The notes under the pieces: model-generated
Database searches by the model: none
Told to the model about the DNA's origin: nothing
What the model saw: the letters and a program-made list of their open reading frames with translations, nothing else
Source: Methylobacterium segetis
GTDB lineage: Bacteria; Pseudomonadota; Alphaproteobacteria; Rhizobiales; Beijerinckiaceae
Reading direction: 5' to 3'
NCBI RefSeq assembly: GCF_004348265.1
Contig: NZ_SMNT01000004.1
Location: 1-64,000, forward strand
DNA length: 64,000 nucleotides
Position numbers and translations under genes: made by a program
Shown: piece after piece, positions 36,228 through 45,243 of the stretch
Position numbering within the stretch: the first letter of the stretch is position 1
Layout: every line of letters begins with the position of its first letter

Positions 36228-37448
36228 CTATATATGTACAGTTCCCGTTCCAGAGAACGGCGGGCTCTTCGTTGCGCGCAAGCTCAGCCCGACCGGCACT
36301 GCAGCGAGGCTGAGGGCCGCCATCGCCCAGAAGGCGCGAGCCCCGAACGTCGCGTAGAGGCTGCCGGCAGCGAGCGTCAGCAGCGCCGTCGCGAGGCCGA
36401 CGCCGAGACTCCCGTAGAGGGTCAGCGCCGTCGCGCGAAGACAGGGCGCGATGTTGGCCGCGATCAGGTTGAGGCAGGCGAGGTGCAGGAGCGCGAATGT
36501 GAGACCGTGCAGCACTTGGATCGCGGCAACCGCAGGCAGCGCGACGGTCTCGGCGGTCACGGCCCAGCGCAGGGCACCGGCCCCGGCGGCAAGCGCGAGG
36601 CAGAGGCCCGGCCCGAGCCGTCCGATCAGCCACGGTCCGGCGAGCAGGAACACCAGAACTTCCGCCGCGACCGCCTCCGACCAGAGCAGGCCCGCGAGCC
36701 CCGCGCCGATCCCCGCCTCGCGCCAGAGGATCATCGTGAAGGTGTCGTGCATGGCGTGCGCACCGACGACGAGGGCCGCGACGAGGAGGATGCGCCGGTA
36801 GGCGCCGCTGCGGAGCAGCGTGAAGAAACCCTGCCAGAGCCCCACCGTGGCGCCCGGCTCCGTCGCGGCGGGTGTGCCCGCGGGCACGAGCCGGGCGGCG
36901 AGCGCCGTGGCGCAGAACAGGATGCCGCCCGCGGCGACCGCGGCCGCGAGGCCGTGGCCGGCGATGAGCCATCCGCCGAGGCTCGCCGCGCCGATGAAGG
37001 CGGCGGCTCCCGCGCCCCGGACCCAGCCGTACTGGAAGGCGCGCCCGCCCTCGGCGGCACCGAGGGCGAGGGCGTCGGCGAGCGGCGCCAGCGGCGCGGT
37101 CGCAAGCGCGTAGACGAGCCCGACCGTGAGAAGGACGAGGAAGCCCTGCCCGGGCAGATGCCCGAGGGCGGCCAATCCCGCGAGCGCCGCCGCAGCCGCC
37201 AGGATGCCGCGCCCCGTGCCGCGCCGGTCGGCGAAGCGCCCCGCCAGCGGGCCGGCGGCGAGGCGCACGAGAAGCGCGCCCGCGAGCACCAGCGAGATGT
37301 CACGGGCCGAGAGGCCGCGCGCCGCGAGGAAGTTCGGCAGGATCGGCGAGAGGCAGCCATAGGCCGCGTAGAGGAGCCCGTAGAGGAGCAGAAAGCGCGG
37401 GAGCGCGCCGCCTACGCCCGTTCCCGACCGATCGCCCCCCTGCCCCAT
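36228..37448 (-). CDS. MFS transporter, HcaT/MFS_1-like family
   Basis: A 406-residue transporter with 12 predicted helices. It opens with RFLLLYGLLYAAYGCLSPILPNFLAARGLSARDISLVL, typical of the HcaT-like (3-phenylpropionate/nucleoside) branch, followed by the loop motif GRFADRRGTGRG. GGGGAG lies six bases before the ATG at 37448; the longer open frame upstream overlaps the fbpC region and is not supported. The substrate is unknown. It lies 28 bases downstream of priA's start and diverges from fbpC. Confidence 0.88.
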   Translation of the reverse strand: MGQGGDRSGTGVGGALPRFLLLYGLLYAAYGCLSPILPNFLAARGLSARDISLVLAGALLVRLAAGPLAGRFADRRGTGRGILAAAAALAGLAALGHLPGQGFLVLLTVGLVYALATAPLAPLADALALGAAEGGRAFQYGWVRGAGAAAFIGAASLGGWLIAGHGLAAAVAAGGILFCATALAARLVPAGTPAATEPGATVGLWQGFFTLLRSGAYRRILLVAALVVGAHAMHDTFTMILWREAGIGAGLAGLLWSEAVAAEVLVFLLAGPWLIGRLGPGLCLALAAGAGALRWAVTAETVALPAVAAIQVLHGLTFALLHLACLNLIAANIAPCLRATALTLYGSLGVGLATALLTLAAGSLYATFGARAFWAMAALSLAAVPVGLSLRATKSPPFSGTGTVHI

Positions 37449-37550
37449 TCGACGCTCCCCGAGCCACGCTAGCATGCAGGCGCGCTTCGCGCGCGTTGCT
37501 TGCGCCCGCTCATGGTTTAAGGAGCCGGGATCGATCCGCCGGACCCGCCG

Positions 37551-38615
37551 ATGAATTTTCAAGCCGCCGATGCCGGGCCCGAGCCGCCTCGACTGGAACT
37601 TGTCGGCGTCGGCCGCCGCTTCGGTACCGTCCAGGCCCTGGAAGGCGTCTCGCTCGTGGTGCGCGCGGGCGAGATCGTGGCGCTTCTCGGCGATTCCGGC
37701 TGCGGCAAGAGCACGTTGCTGCGCGTGGTGGCGGGCCTCGAATTCGCGGACGCGGGCGCCGTGCGCCTCGACGGCCGGCCGGTCGATGCGAGCGTGCCGC
37801 CGGAAGCCCGCGGCATCGGCCTGATGTTCCAGGACTACGCCCTGTTCCCGCACCTCACGGTCGGCGAGAACGTGCGTTTCGGCCTCAGTGGCCGATCGCG
37901 GACCGAGGCCCGGGCGATCGCCGCGGGCCGGCTGGAGCAGGTCGGGCTCGCGAAGCGGACCGAGAGCTACCCGGCAACCCTGTCGGGCGGCGAGGGCCAG
38001 CGCGTGGCGCTCGCCCGGGCACTGGCGCCGGGTCCGCGCATCCTCCTCCTCGACGAGCCCTTCTCCAACCTCGATCGACGCACCCGCGACCGGGTTCGGG
38101 CCGACACGTTCGGGCTGCTTCGCGAGACCGGCACGACGACGCTCCTCGTCACGCACGACCCCGAGGAGGCGCTCGCCTTCTGTGACCGGATCGCGTTGAT
38201 GCGGTCCGGTCGCATCGTGCAGGTCGGCACGGGCGAGGATCTCTACGAGCGGCCGAACTCCCGCTTCGCGGCGCGCTTCTTCGGCGATCTCGTCGAGATG
38301 CCCGCCCGCTGCCGCAGGGGAAACCTCGAGACCCCCTTCGGCCTCCTCGACGCGGGAGGTGCCCCCGAAGGCGCGAATCGCCTCGCCTGCCTGCGCCCGG
38401 AGACGATCAGGCTTGCCGAGCCGGGCCACGGAACGCCGGGCCGCGTCGTCAGGCGCAGCTTCCTCGGCGCGACCGTGGCGCTCGAGATCGCGGTCGATGG
38501 CATCGCGGCTCCCTTCAGCCTCGCAGCACACCCCGACGACCCGATGCGCCCGGGAGATCCGGTCGGTCTCGTGCTGCGCGGGTCGCCGCTGATTTTCGAT
38601 CTCGCGCGGGATTAA
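37551..38615 (+). CDS. fbpC: Ferric-iron ABC transporter ATP-binding protein
   Basis: A 354-residue ABC ATPase of the FbpC/PotA-like type. Walker A is at 47-55 (GDSGCGKST), the signature is LSGGEGQRVALARAL, Walker B is ILLLDEPFSNLD, and the H-loop is LVTHDPEEAL. The C-terminal 110 residues are the regulatory TOBE-like domain. It powers uptake of ferric iron with FbpA and FbpB, encoded just downstream. The three genes (C-A-B) probably form an operon, with gaps of about 140 and 96 bases. Confidence 0.9.
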   Translation: MNFQAADAGPEPPRLELVGVGRRFGTVQALEGVSLVVRAGEIVALLGDSGCGKSTLLRVVAGLEFADAGAVRLDGRPVDASVPPEARGIGLMFQDYALFPHLTVGENVRFGLSGRSRTEARAIAAGRLEQVGLAKRTESYPATLSGGEGQRVALARALAPGPRILLLDEPFSNLDRRTRDRVRADTFGLLRETGTTTLLVTHDPEEALAFCDRIALMRSGRIVQVGTGEDLYERPNSRFAARFFGDLVEMPARCRRGNLETPFGLLDAGGAPEGANRLACLRPETIRLAEPGHGTPGRVVRRSFLGATVALEIAVDGIAAPFSLAAHPDDPMRPGDPVGLVLRGSPLIFDLARD

Positions 38616-38756
38616 ACCGCCCGCTCGATCGAGGCGCATGAAGTCTGTGCTCATCTCGGCGGAATAGTTTTTAATCGTTTTAATTCAAAGACTTCGTGCT
38701 TGCTTTTTCTTGCGCGATGCCTCCCTTGCTCCTGCAACGAAGCTGGGGAACGCATC

Positions 38757-39779
38757 ATGTTGGGCTCGGTCGCGAGAATTGCCGTGGCATGCGGGGGTCT
38801 GCTGTCTGCCGGGATGGTGCAGGCGGCGGAGGTCAACCTCTACACCACCCGCGAGCCCGGCCTGATCCGCCCCTTGCTCGACGCCTACACGACGAAATCG
38901 GGCGTGAAGGTGAACACCGTCTTCGTCGAGAAGGGCCTTGCCGAGCGCGTGGCGGCGGAGGGCGAGCGCGCCAACGCCGACATCCTGATGACGGTCGATA
39001 TCGGCAACCTGATCGAGATCGTGGATCGCGGCCTCGCACAGCCGGTGAAGTCCTCGACCCTGGAAGCGGCCGTGCCGGGCTCGCTGCGCGATTCCGAGGG
39101 GCGCTGGTTCGCGCTCTCCACGCGCGCCCGCGTCGCCTACACCGACGCCAAGGACTTCGCCGACCTCAAGGCGCTTGCCTACGAGGACCTCGCCGACCCG
39201 AAATGGAAGGGCAAGATCTGCCTGCGGTCGGGCCAGCACCCCTACAACACGGCGCTGATCGCGCACTATCTCGTCAAGCACGGCCCGGAGAAGACGGAGG
39301 CTTGGCTGCGCGGCATCAAGGCGAACCTCGCCAAGAAGCCGGCCGGCGGCGACCGGGACGTGGCGCGCGACATCCTGGCCGAGACCTGCGAGATCGGCCT
39401 CGGCAATTCCTACTACGTCGGGCTGATGCGTTCTGGCCGCGGCGGACCCGAGCAGAAGAAGTGGGGCGAGGCGATCCGCGTCGTGCTGCCGACCTTCGAG
39501 AACGGCGGCACGCACGTGAACGTCTCCGGCGCCGCGGTGGCGAAGAATGCGCCGAACCGCGACGAGGCGGTGAAGCTCCTCGAGTATCTCGTGTCCGACG
39601 AGGCGCAGGGCATCTACGCCAAGACCGATTACGAGTATCCGGTGAAGCCGGGCGCGCCGGTCGACCCGCTCCTCGTCGAGCTCGGCACGCTCAAGATCGA
39701 CGATACGCCGATCGCCGAGATCGCCCGCAACCGCAAGGCCGCGAGCCTCCTCGTCGACAAGGTCGGCTTCGACAATTGA
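38757..39779 (+). CDS. fbpA: Ferric-iron ABC transporter periplasmic binding protein
   Basis: A 340-residue FbpA. GGGGAA precedes the ATG at 38757. Signal peptide VARIAVACGGLLSAGMVQA, then EVNLYTTREPGLIRPLLDAYTTKSGVKVNTVF. The Fe(III)-binding tyrosine pair is in GNSYYVGLM near residue 220. The mature protein binds ferric iron in the periplasm and delivers it to FbpB. The gap upstream contains an AT-rich stretch (about 38665-38700) that could hold an iron-responsive promoter, but no clear Fur, Irr or RirA box was recognised. Confidence 0.93.
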   Translation: MLGSVARIAVACGGLLSAGMVQAAEVNLYTTREPGLIRPLLDAYTTKSGVKVNTVFVEKGLAERVAAEGERANADILMTVDIGNLIEIVDRGLAQPVKSSTLEAAVPGSLRDSEGRWFALSTRARVAYTDAKDFADLKALAYEDLADPKWKGKICLRSGQHPYNTALIAHYLVKHGPEKTEAWLRGIKANLAKKPAGGDRDVARDILAETCEIGLGNSYYVGLMRSGRGGPEQKKWGEAIRVVLPTFENGGTHVNVSGAAVAKNAPNRDEAVKLLEYLVSDEAQGIYAKTDYEYPVKPGAPVDPLLVELGTLKIDDTPIAEIARNRKAASLLVDKVGFDN

Positions 39780-39875
39780 CGGGCTTCTCCACCTCGCATG
39801 GGCAGGAAGCGCCCATCCGGTGTCCCTGTCCTCGGCCGGTGACGCGAAGATGAATCCGGACATCCGGCCCGTTCC

Positions 39876-41540
39876 ATGAGCCTGCCGCTCACCCAGCCCC
39901 TCCGGTCCCCTCCCCTCGCCTGGGCGCTCGGCGCCCTGGCATTGACGGGGCTCGTGCTGAGCCCGCTCGTCTCGCTGGGGCACGCCGCGCTGCAGGGCTC
40001 GGGGGAACTCTGGCCGCACCTCCTCGAATACGTGCTGCCGCAGGCGGTCCTGCAGACGGCGGGGCTTCTCGCCGGCGTCGGGCTCGCGGTCACGCTGATC
40101 GGCACCGGGGCGGCGTGGCTCGTCGCGGCCTACGACTTTCCCGGGCGGCGCCTCTTGGAGATCGGATTGCTGCTGCCGCTCGCGGTCCCGACCTACATCG
40201 TCGCCTTTGCCTATCTCGACCTTCTGCACCCGCTCGGGCCGGTCCAGTCCGGCCTGCGCGACCTCTTCGGAATCGCCAGTCCGCGCGATTTGCGATTGCC
40301 CGAGCTGCGGTCGCTGCCCGGCTGCATCCTGCTCCTCGGCTTCGTGCTCTACCCCTACGTCTATCTGCCGACGCGGGCGCTCTTCCTGATGCAGGCGGCC
40401 AATCTCCTGGAGGCCGCACGCACCCTCGGCCACAGCCCGCGCGCCGTCTTCGCCCGCGTCGCGCTGCCGATGGCCCGGCCGGCGGTGGCGCTCGGCACGA
40501 GCCTCGCCTTGATGGAGGCGCTGAACGACATCGGCGCGGCCGAGTTCCTGGGCGTGCGCACCCTCACGGTCCAGGTCTACGCCACCTGGATCAACCGCTC
40601 GGACCTGCCGGGCGCCGCGCAGATCGCCCTCGTGATGCTCCTCGTCGTGATCGGCCTCGTCGTCGCCGAGCGCTGGGCCCGGCGCGGGCGCGGCTTCGCC
40701 GGTACGGCCCAACGCCCTCGGAGCCTCACGCGCACACGCTTGAGGGGGCCTCAAGCCGCCGCGGCCTTCCTCCTCGGCCTCGCTCCCGTCGCCCTCGGCT
40801 TCTTGATCCCGGCGGGATATCTCGCCGCTTCCGCCGCGGGACGGATCGCGCGCGCCGGCCTGCCCGAGACGCTGCCGGCCGAGATCTTCAGCACCGTGCT
40901 CTACGCCGGTGCGGCGACGCTGATCGCGGGCGCGGTCGGCTTCGTCGTGGCGGCGAGCCCGCGGCTGATCGCCCGGCGGGCGGGGACGGCCCTGATCCGG
41001 GTCGCGAGCCTCGGCTACGCCCTGCCGGGCACGATCCTCGCCATCGGCCTGCTCGGCCCTCTCGCCACGGCCGATTCGGCACTCGCCGCCGCCTCGACCG
41101 CGGTCTTCGGCGCGGCCCCCGCGCTGATCGGCCTCGGCACCGGCGGGGCGCTCGTCACCGCCTACCTCGTGCGCTTTCTGGCCGTGGCGATCGGCACCTG
41201 CGAGGCGGGCCTGTCGCGGGTGCCCGGGTCCCTGCCCGATGCGGCGCGCATGCTGGGGCGCGGGCCTGTCGCGACGCTCGCCCGGGTGCAATTGCCGCTC
41301 ACCTGGCCGGCGCTCGTGAGTGGCGCCCTCCTCGTCTTCGTGGATTGCGTGAAGGAGTTGCCGGCAACCCTCCTCCTGCGTCCGCTCAACGTCGAGACGC
41401 TCGCGACCCACCTCTACGGCGAGGCCGCCCGCGGCACCTACGAGGACGGGGCGGTCGCCGCCCTCCTCATCGTGCTGGTCGGGCTGATCCCGGTCGCGAT
41501 TCTTCTGCGTCTGGGGAGCCGCAGCCCGCAGCTGCGCTGA
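39876..41540 (+). CDS. fbpB: Ferric-iron ABC transporter permease
   Basis: A 554-residue double permease, the fused two-module type in FbpB. Each half carries about six helices and an EAA-type coupling loop (EAARTLGHSPRAVFARVALPMARPA near 180-204; DAARMLGRGPVATLARVQLPLTWPALV near 450-476). It forms the inner-membrane channel for iron. Its stop abuts the regulator stop on the opposite strand; the two stop codons share the palindrome TGATCA. Confidence 0.93.
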   Translation: MSLPLTQPLRSPPLAWALGALALTGLVLSPLVSLGHAALQGSGELWPHLLEYVLPQAVLQTAGLLAGVGLAVTLIGTGAAWLVAAYDFPGRRLLEIGLLLPLAVPTYIVAFAYLDLLHPLGPVQSGLRDLFGIASPRDLRLPELRSLPGCILLLGFVLYPYVYLPTRALFLMQAANLLEAARTLGHSPRAVFARVALPMARPAVALGTSLALMEALNDIGAAEFLGVRTLTVQVYATWINRSDLPGAAQIALVMLLVVIGLVVAERWARRGRGFAGTAQRPRSLTRTRLRGPQAAAAFLLGLAPVALGFLIPAGYLAASAAGRIARAGLPETLPAEIFSTVLYAGAATLIAGAVGFVVAASPRLIARRAGTALIRVASLGYALPGTILAIGLLGPLATADSALAAASTAVFGAAPALIGLGTGGALVTAYLVRFLAVAIGTCEAGLSRVPGSLPDAARMLGRGPVATLARVQLPLTWPALVSGALLVFVDCVKELPATLLLRPLNVETLATHLYGEAARGTYEDGAVAALLIVLVGLIPVAILLRLGSRSPQLR

Positions 41541-42524
41541 TCAGGGCTTCCGCGTCGAGCCGCGCAGCACCGTCCGTCCGCTCAGCACCACCTTGCGCAC
41601 GGGCTGGTCCGGGCTCTTCAGCCGGTCGAAGAGCAGGCTCATCGCCTGCGCGCCGATCTCGGCCACCGGCTGCTCGATCACGGTGAGGCCGGGGTCGAGG
41701 AGTTCCGTCCAGGGCTCGTTGTCGAAGCCCGCCAGCGCCAGCGCGCCGGGGATCGGCAGGGCGAGCGTGCGGGCTGCCCGCACCGCGCCCATCAGCATCA
41801 GCCCGTTCGAGAGGATCAGCGCCTCCGGCCGACCGTCCTCCGCGAGCCAGCGGCCGGCTTCCGCCTCCGCGGCGAGGGCGTTCGGCGCGCAGGCGCGGGC
41901 CGCGGGCTCGAGGCCGTGGCGGCCCATGGCCGCCTCGTAGCCGGCACGCCTCTCCTGCGCGGTCGAGCTCGTGGAGCCGAACACGCCGCCGATCCGCGCG
42001 TAGCCCTGCGCGACGAGATGGTCGACGAGGGCGGCGGAGGCTGCCGCATTGTCGAGGACGACGCTGTCATGGGCGCCAGGCGGCCCCGAGCGGTCGATGA
42101 GAACGACGGGAAAGTCGAGACTGCCCGCCCGCATCGCCTGAGCCGTGGCCCGCGTCGGCGCGAAGATCACGCCGGTGACCCGCTCCTCCTGCATCAGGCG
42201 CAGGTACAGGGCCTCGCGCTCGGCATCCTCGTCGGTGTTGCAGAGGATGACGCGCATGCCCGCCTGATAGGCCGCGTCCTCCACTGCCCGGCTCACCGCA
42301 GTGAAGAACGGGTTGCGGATGTCGGCGACGATCAGGCCGATCGTCTGCGTCGCCTGCGAGCGCAGCCGCCGTGCCGAGAGATTGGGCCTGTAACCGGTGG
42401 CGCGCACCGCTGCCTCGACCTGCTCGCGCAGCGCGTCGCTGACCGGCCCGCGCCCGAGCGCACGCGACACCGTCGCCGTCGACACGCCCGCCGCGCGGGC
42501 CACATCCCGGATGCCGACACTCAT
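41541..42524 (-). CDS. LacI-family transcriptional regulator (probable fructose regulator)
   Basis: A 327-residue LacI-type protein. The N-terminal helix-turn-helix is at GIRDVARAAGVSTATVSRALGRG, followed by the hinge and a sugar-binding-protein core (QTIGLIVADIRNPFFTAVSRAVEDAAYQAGMRV). The gene diverges from fruB-fruK-fruA, and two matching palindromes lie between them, so it is very likely the fructose operon repressor. The effector (fructose-1-phosphate in relatives) is an inference. It is shorter at the N-terminus than the longest frame; the ATG at 42524 fits the family start. One operator overlaps the region just before this ATG, suggesting autoregulation. Confidence 0.88.
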   Translation of the reverse strand: MSVGIRDVARAAGVSTATVSRALGRGPVSDALREQVEAAVRATGYRPNLSARRLRSQATQTIGLIVADIRNPFFTAVSRAVEDAAYQAGMRVILCNTDEDAEREALYLRLMQEERVTGVIFAPTRATAQAMRAGSLDFPVVLIDRSGPPGAHDSVVLDNAAASAALVDHLVAQGYARIGGVFGSTSSTAQERRAGYEAAMGRHGLEPAARACAPNALAAEAEAGRWLAEDGRPEALILSNGLMLMGAVRAARTLALPIPGALALAGFDNEPWTELLDPGLTVIEQPVAEIGAQAMSLLFDRLKSPDQPVRKVVLSGRTVLRGSTRKP

Positions 42525-42528
42525 GGAA

Positions 42529-42544
42529 CAGGAAACGTTTGCAG
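42529..42544. promoter_or_regulatory. Probable LacI-type operator, regulator side
   Basis: CAGGAAACGTTTGCAG, a 16-base imperfect palindrome around AAACGTTT, five bases before the regulator's start codon. It matches the fruB-side palindrome in most positions. Confidence 0.6.
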
Positions 42545-42617
42545 CGCCATGCAACCGCTTCTGCCATGAGCGGTGATCAGCGGCAAGACCTCGCGAATGC
42601 GTGAACGTGCGTGAGTG

Positions 42618-42646
42618 TTGACATGATCACTGAAAACGTTTTCAGT
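42618..42646 (+). promoter_or_regulatory. Candidate fruB promoter element (-35) overlapping the operator
   Basis: TTGACA (42618-42623) is a perfect -35. The spacer runs through the palindrome and the region 17 bases on (TTCAGT) is a poor -10. A repressor bound here would block the polymerase. Confidence 0.4.
42629..42646. promoter_or_regulatory. Probable LacI-type operator, fruB side
   Basis: ACTGAAAACGTTTTCAGT is a perfect 18-base palindrome. It is about 45 bases before the fruB start and is a classical LacI-family site, similar to the E. coli Cra core TGAAACGTTTCA but with one more A/T pair per arm. Confidence 0.75.
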
Positions 42647-42690
42647 CAGCTCAACACCGAATTCGGACAACGATCCGGGAGGAGCACGCC

Positions 42691-45243
42691 ATGCTCGCAC
42701 CGACGCCCAGTTTGGCGCCCCGTCTGCTCATCCGCATGGGCACCGCGCCGAAGGACAAGGAGGCCGCCATTCGCGAGGCGGCTCAGCTTCTCAGCGCGGC
42801 CGGCTGCATCGATCCGGTCTACGGCGAGAGCATGCTGCGGCGGGAAGAGGTCGCCAACACCTACCTCGGTCACGGTGTCGTCATCCCGCACGGCATGGTC
42901 GATGACCGGCACCTCGTGCGGCAGAGTGGGCTCGCCGTGCTGCAGGTCCCCGGCGGCCTTGAATGGCACGATGGGCAGACGGCCCATCTGATTGTCGCCA
43001 TCGCGGCCCAGTCCGACACCCACATCACGATCCTGCGCCGCCTGACACGCCTGATCCAGGACGAAGCCCGGCTGGAGCACCTGCGCGCAACGACGTGCCA
43101 GGAGGACATAGCCGAGGCGCTCACCGAGGATTCGGCGGCGCCGTCCGCTTCCCGTCCCGCCACCGACCTGAGCCAGCGCTTCGATTGGACGGTCGACTAT
43201 CCGACCGGCCTGCACGCGCGCCCCGCCTCGCACTGGGTCGAGACGGCGCGCGCCTGTGCCGCGCGGATCCAGGTCCGCCACGCGGCGCAAGTGGCCGATG
43301 CCAAGAACCTGATCGCGCTTCTGCAATTGGGCCTGCACTGCGGCGACGAGGTCGTGATCTCCGCCGAGGGTGACGACGAGGCCGGTGCACTCGCGAAGAT
43401 GTGCGCCGCCGTCACGGGCCTCAGCGCCGGCGAGAAGGCGGCAGCCCAGCGGGCGGCCGAGGCCGCCGCCAAGGCTGCCGGCCCGGTCGCCGGCTGGAAC
43501 CCGGCGGACAAGCCCCGCATCCAGCCCGGCATCGGCGCGAGCCCCGGCATCGCGATCGGCCCGGTCCACGTTCTCGCTGCGACCGAGATCGCCGTGCCGG
43601 ACGAGCCGGAGCCCCTGACGAGCGGGGGCGACCGCCTCCACGCCGCGCTGGCCGCGACCACCGATCAGCTCAAGGCGCTCGCCGACGACACCGAGCGCCG
43701 CCTCGGCAAGGCGGATGCGGGCATCTTCAAGGCGCAGGCCGACCTCATCGCCGACACCGACCTCATCACGCTCGCCTGCCAGCTCATGGTCGAGGGTCAC
43801 GGCGTCGCCTATGCCTGGGACCGGGCGGTCGACCGGCTCGCCGGCCAGCTCTCGGCGCTCGGCAACCCGGTCCTCGCGGGCCGCGCCGCGGATCTCCGCG
43901 ATGTCGGCCGCCGGGTGCTCGCCCAGATCGATCCGGCGTTGAAAAGCGGGCACGACCTGCCGGACGAGCCCTGCATCCTGATCGCGCCCGACCTCGCGCC
44001 GTCCGATACGGCCGGCCTCGACCCCGCCCGCGTCATCGGGCTCGCCACCGCGCAGGGCGGTCCGACCTCCCACACCGCGATCCTGGCGCGCACCCTCGGC
44101 ATCCCCGCCATGGTGGCGGGGGGCGCCGCTCTCCTCGGGCTCGCGAACGGCACCGAGGCCATCCTCGACGGCACCACCGGCCGCCTCTATCTCAGCCCCA
44201 GCGCGGGCGACGTCGCCTCGGCCGCCGCATGGCGCGAGCGCCAGCGCGAGAAGGCGGAGGAAGAGGCCCGCGAGCGGGCGCTGCCCGCCCGCACCCGCGA
44301 CGGGCATGCCGTCGCCATCGGCGCCAACGTCAACAATCCGGAACAGGTCCCCTTCGCCCTCGACCAGGGCGCCGAGGGCGTCGGCCTGATGCGCACCGAG
44401 TTCCTGTTCCTGGAGCGCGGAGACACGCCCGGCGAGGACGACCAGTTCGAGACCTACCGCGCCATGCTGAAGGCGCTCGACGGGCGCCCGCTCATCGTGC
44501 GCACCCTGGACATCGGCGGCGACAAGCAGGTCGCCCATCTCCACCTGCCGCGGGAGGAGAATCCCTTTCTCGGCGTGCGCGGCGCCCGCCTGCTGCTGCG
44601 CCGGCCGGACCTGATGGAGCCGCAATTGCGCGCCCTCTACCGGGCGGCCAGGGAGTGTGTGGCGCCGAGCGCCCCCACGGGCAAGGACGCACCGCTCTCC
44701 ATCATGATGCCGATGATCACCTCGGTGCCCGAGGTGCTGCGCCTGCGCGCGATCTGCGAGCGCATCCGCAGCGAGATCGGCGCGCCGGAGGTGCCCCTCG
44801 GCATCATGATCGAGGTGCCGGCCGCCGCGATCCAGGCGGACGCACTCGCCCGGCATTGCGACTTCTTCTCGATCGGCACCAACGACCTGACGCAATACGC
44901 GCTCGCGATCGACCGGCAGAACACCGACCTCGCACCTGAGGCCGACTCGCTGCACCCGGCGGTGCTGCGCCTCATCCACATGACCTGCGAGGGCGCCGCC
45001 CGGCACAAGCGCTTCGTCGGCGTCTGCGGGGGAATCGCGGGTGATCCGTTCGGGGCCTGCCTGCTGGCCGGCCTCGGCGTCCACGAGCTCTCGATGACGC
45101 CCCGCGACCTGCCCGGCGTGAAGGCGCGGCTGCGCTCCGTCGAGATGGGCGAATTGCGGGCGCTCGCCGCCCGGGCCTGCGAGCAGGAGGACGCCGCCGC
45201 GGTCCGCGCCCTCGACAAGCCCGAGATCGGGGGTGCCGCGTGA
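42691..45243 (+). CDS. fruB: PTS fructose multiphosphoryl transfer protein (EIIA-HPr-EI fusion)
   Basis: An 850-residue fusion. The EIIA(Fru) domain is residues about 10-150 with active H67 (VIPHGM). HPr is about 165-255 with active H175 (TGLHARPA). Enzyme I is about 280-845 with H461 (GGPTSHTAILAR) and a C-terminal PEP-binding domain (IGTNDLTQYALAIDRQN, then VCGGIAGDP). It moves phosphate from PEP to FruA, so the whole soluble relay is in one chain. GGGAGGAG precedes the ATG. Start of the fruB-fruK-fruA operon, with operator upstream. The first residues before RLLIRMG are unlike the family and probably a short tail. Confidence 0.95.
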   Translation: MLAPTPSLAPRLLIRMGTAPKDKEAAIREAAQLLSAAGCIDPVYGESMLRREEVANTYLGHGVVIPHGMVDDRHLVRQSGLAVLQVPGGLEWHDGQTAHLIVAIAAQSDTHITILRRLTRLIQDEARLEHLRATTCQEDIAEALTEDSAAPSASRPATDLSQRFDWTVDYPTGLHARPASHWVETARACAARIQVRHAAQVADAKNLIALLQLGLHCGDEVVISAEGDDEAGALAKMCAAVTGLSAGEKAAAQRAAEAAAKAAGPVAGWNPADKPRIQPGIGASPGIAIGPVHVLAATEIAVPDEPEPLTSGGDRLHAALAATTDQLKALADDTERRLGKADAGIFKAQADLIADTDLITLACQLMVEGHGVAYAWDRAVDRLAGQLSALGNPVLAGRAADLRDVGRRVLAQIDPALKSGHDLPDEPCILIAPDLAPSDTAGLDPARVIGLATAQGGPTSHTAILARTLGIPAMVAGGAALLGLANGTEAILDGTTGRLYLSPSAGDVASAAAWRERQREKAEEEARERALPARTRDGHAVAIGANVNNPEQVPFALDQGAEGVGLMRTEFLFLERGDTPGEDDQFETYRAMLKALDGRPLIVRTLDIGGDKQVAHLHLPREENPFLGVRGARLLLRRPDLMEPQLRALYRAARECVAPSAPTGKDAPLSIMMPMITSVPEVLRLRAICERIRSEIGAPEVPLGIMIEVPAAAIQADALARHCDFFSIGTNDLTQYALAIDRQNTDLAPEADSLHPAVLRLIHMTCEGAARHKRFVGVCGGIAGDPFGACLLAGLGVHELSMTPRDLPGVKARLRSVEMGELRALAARACEQEDAAAVRALDKPEIGGAA

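Noticed and set aside
36228-38654. 808-codon minus-strand frame as one long protein
   Set aside because: The MFS transporter begins at 37448 with a good ribosome site. The upstream 400 codons are the mirror of fbpC and carry no transporter features.
38665-38700. AT-rich stretch before fbpA as an iron-box (Fur/Irr/RirA)
   Set aside because: The bases do not form a recognisable palindrome or match an Irr or Fur consensus well enough to call.
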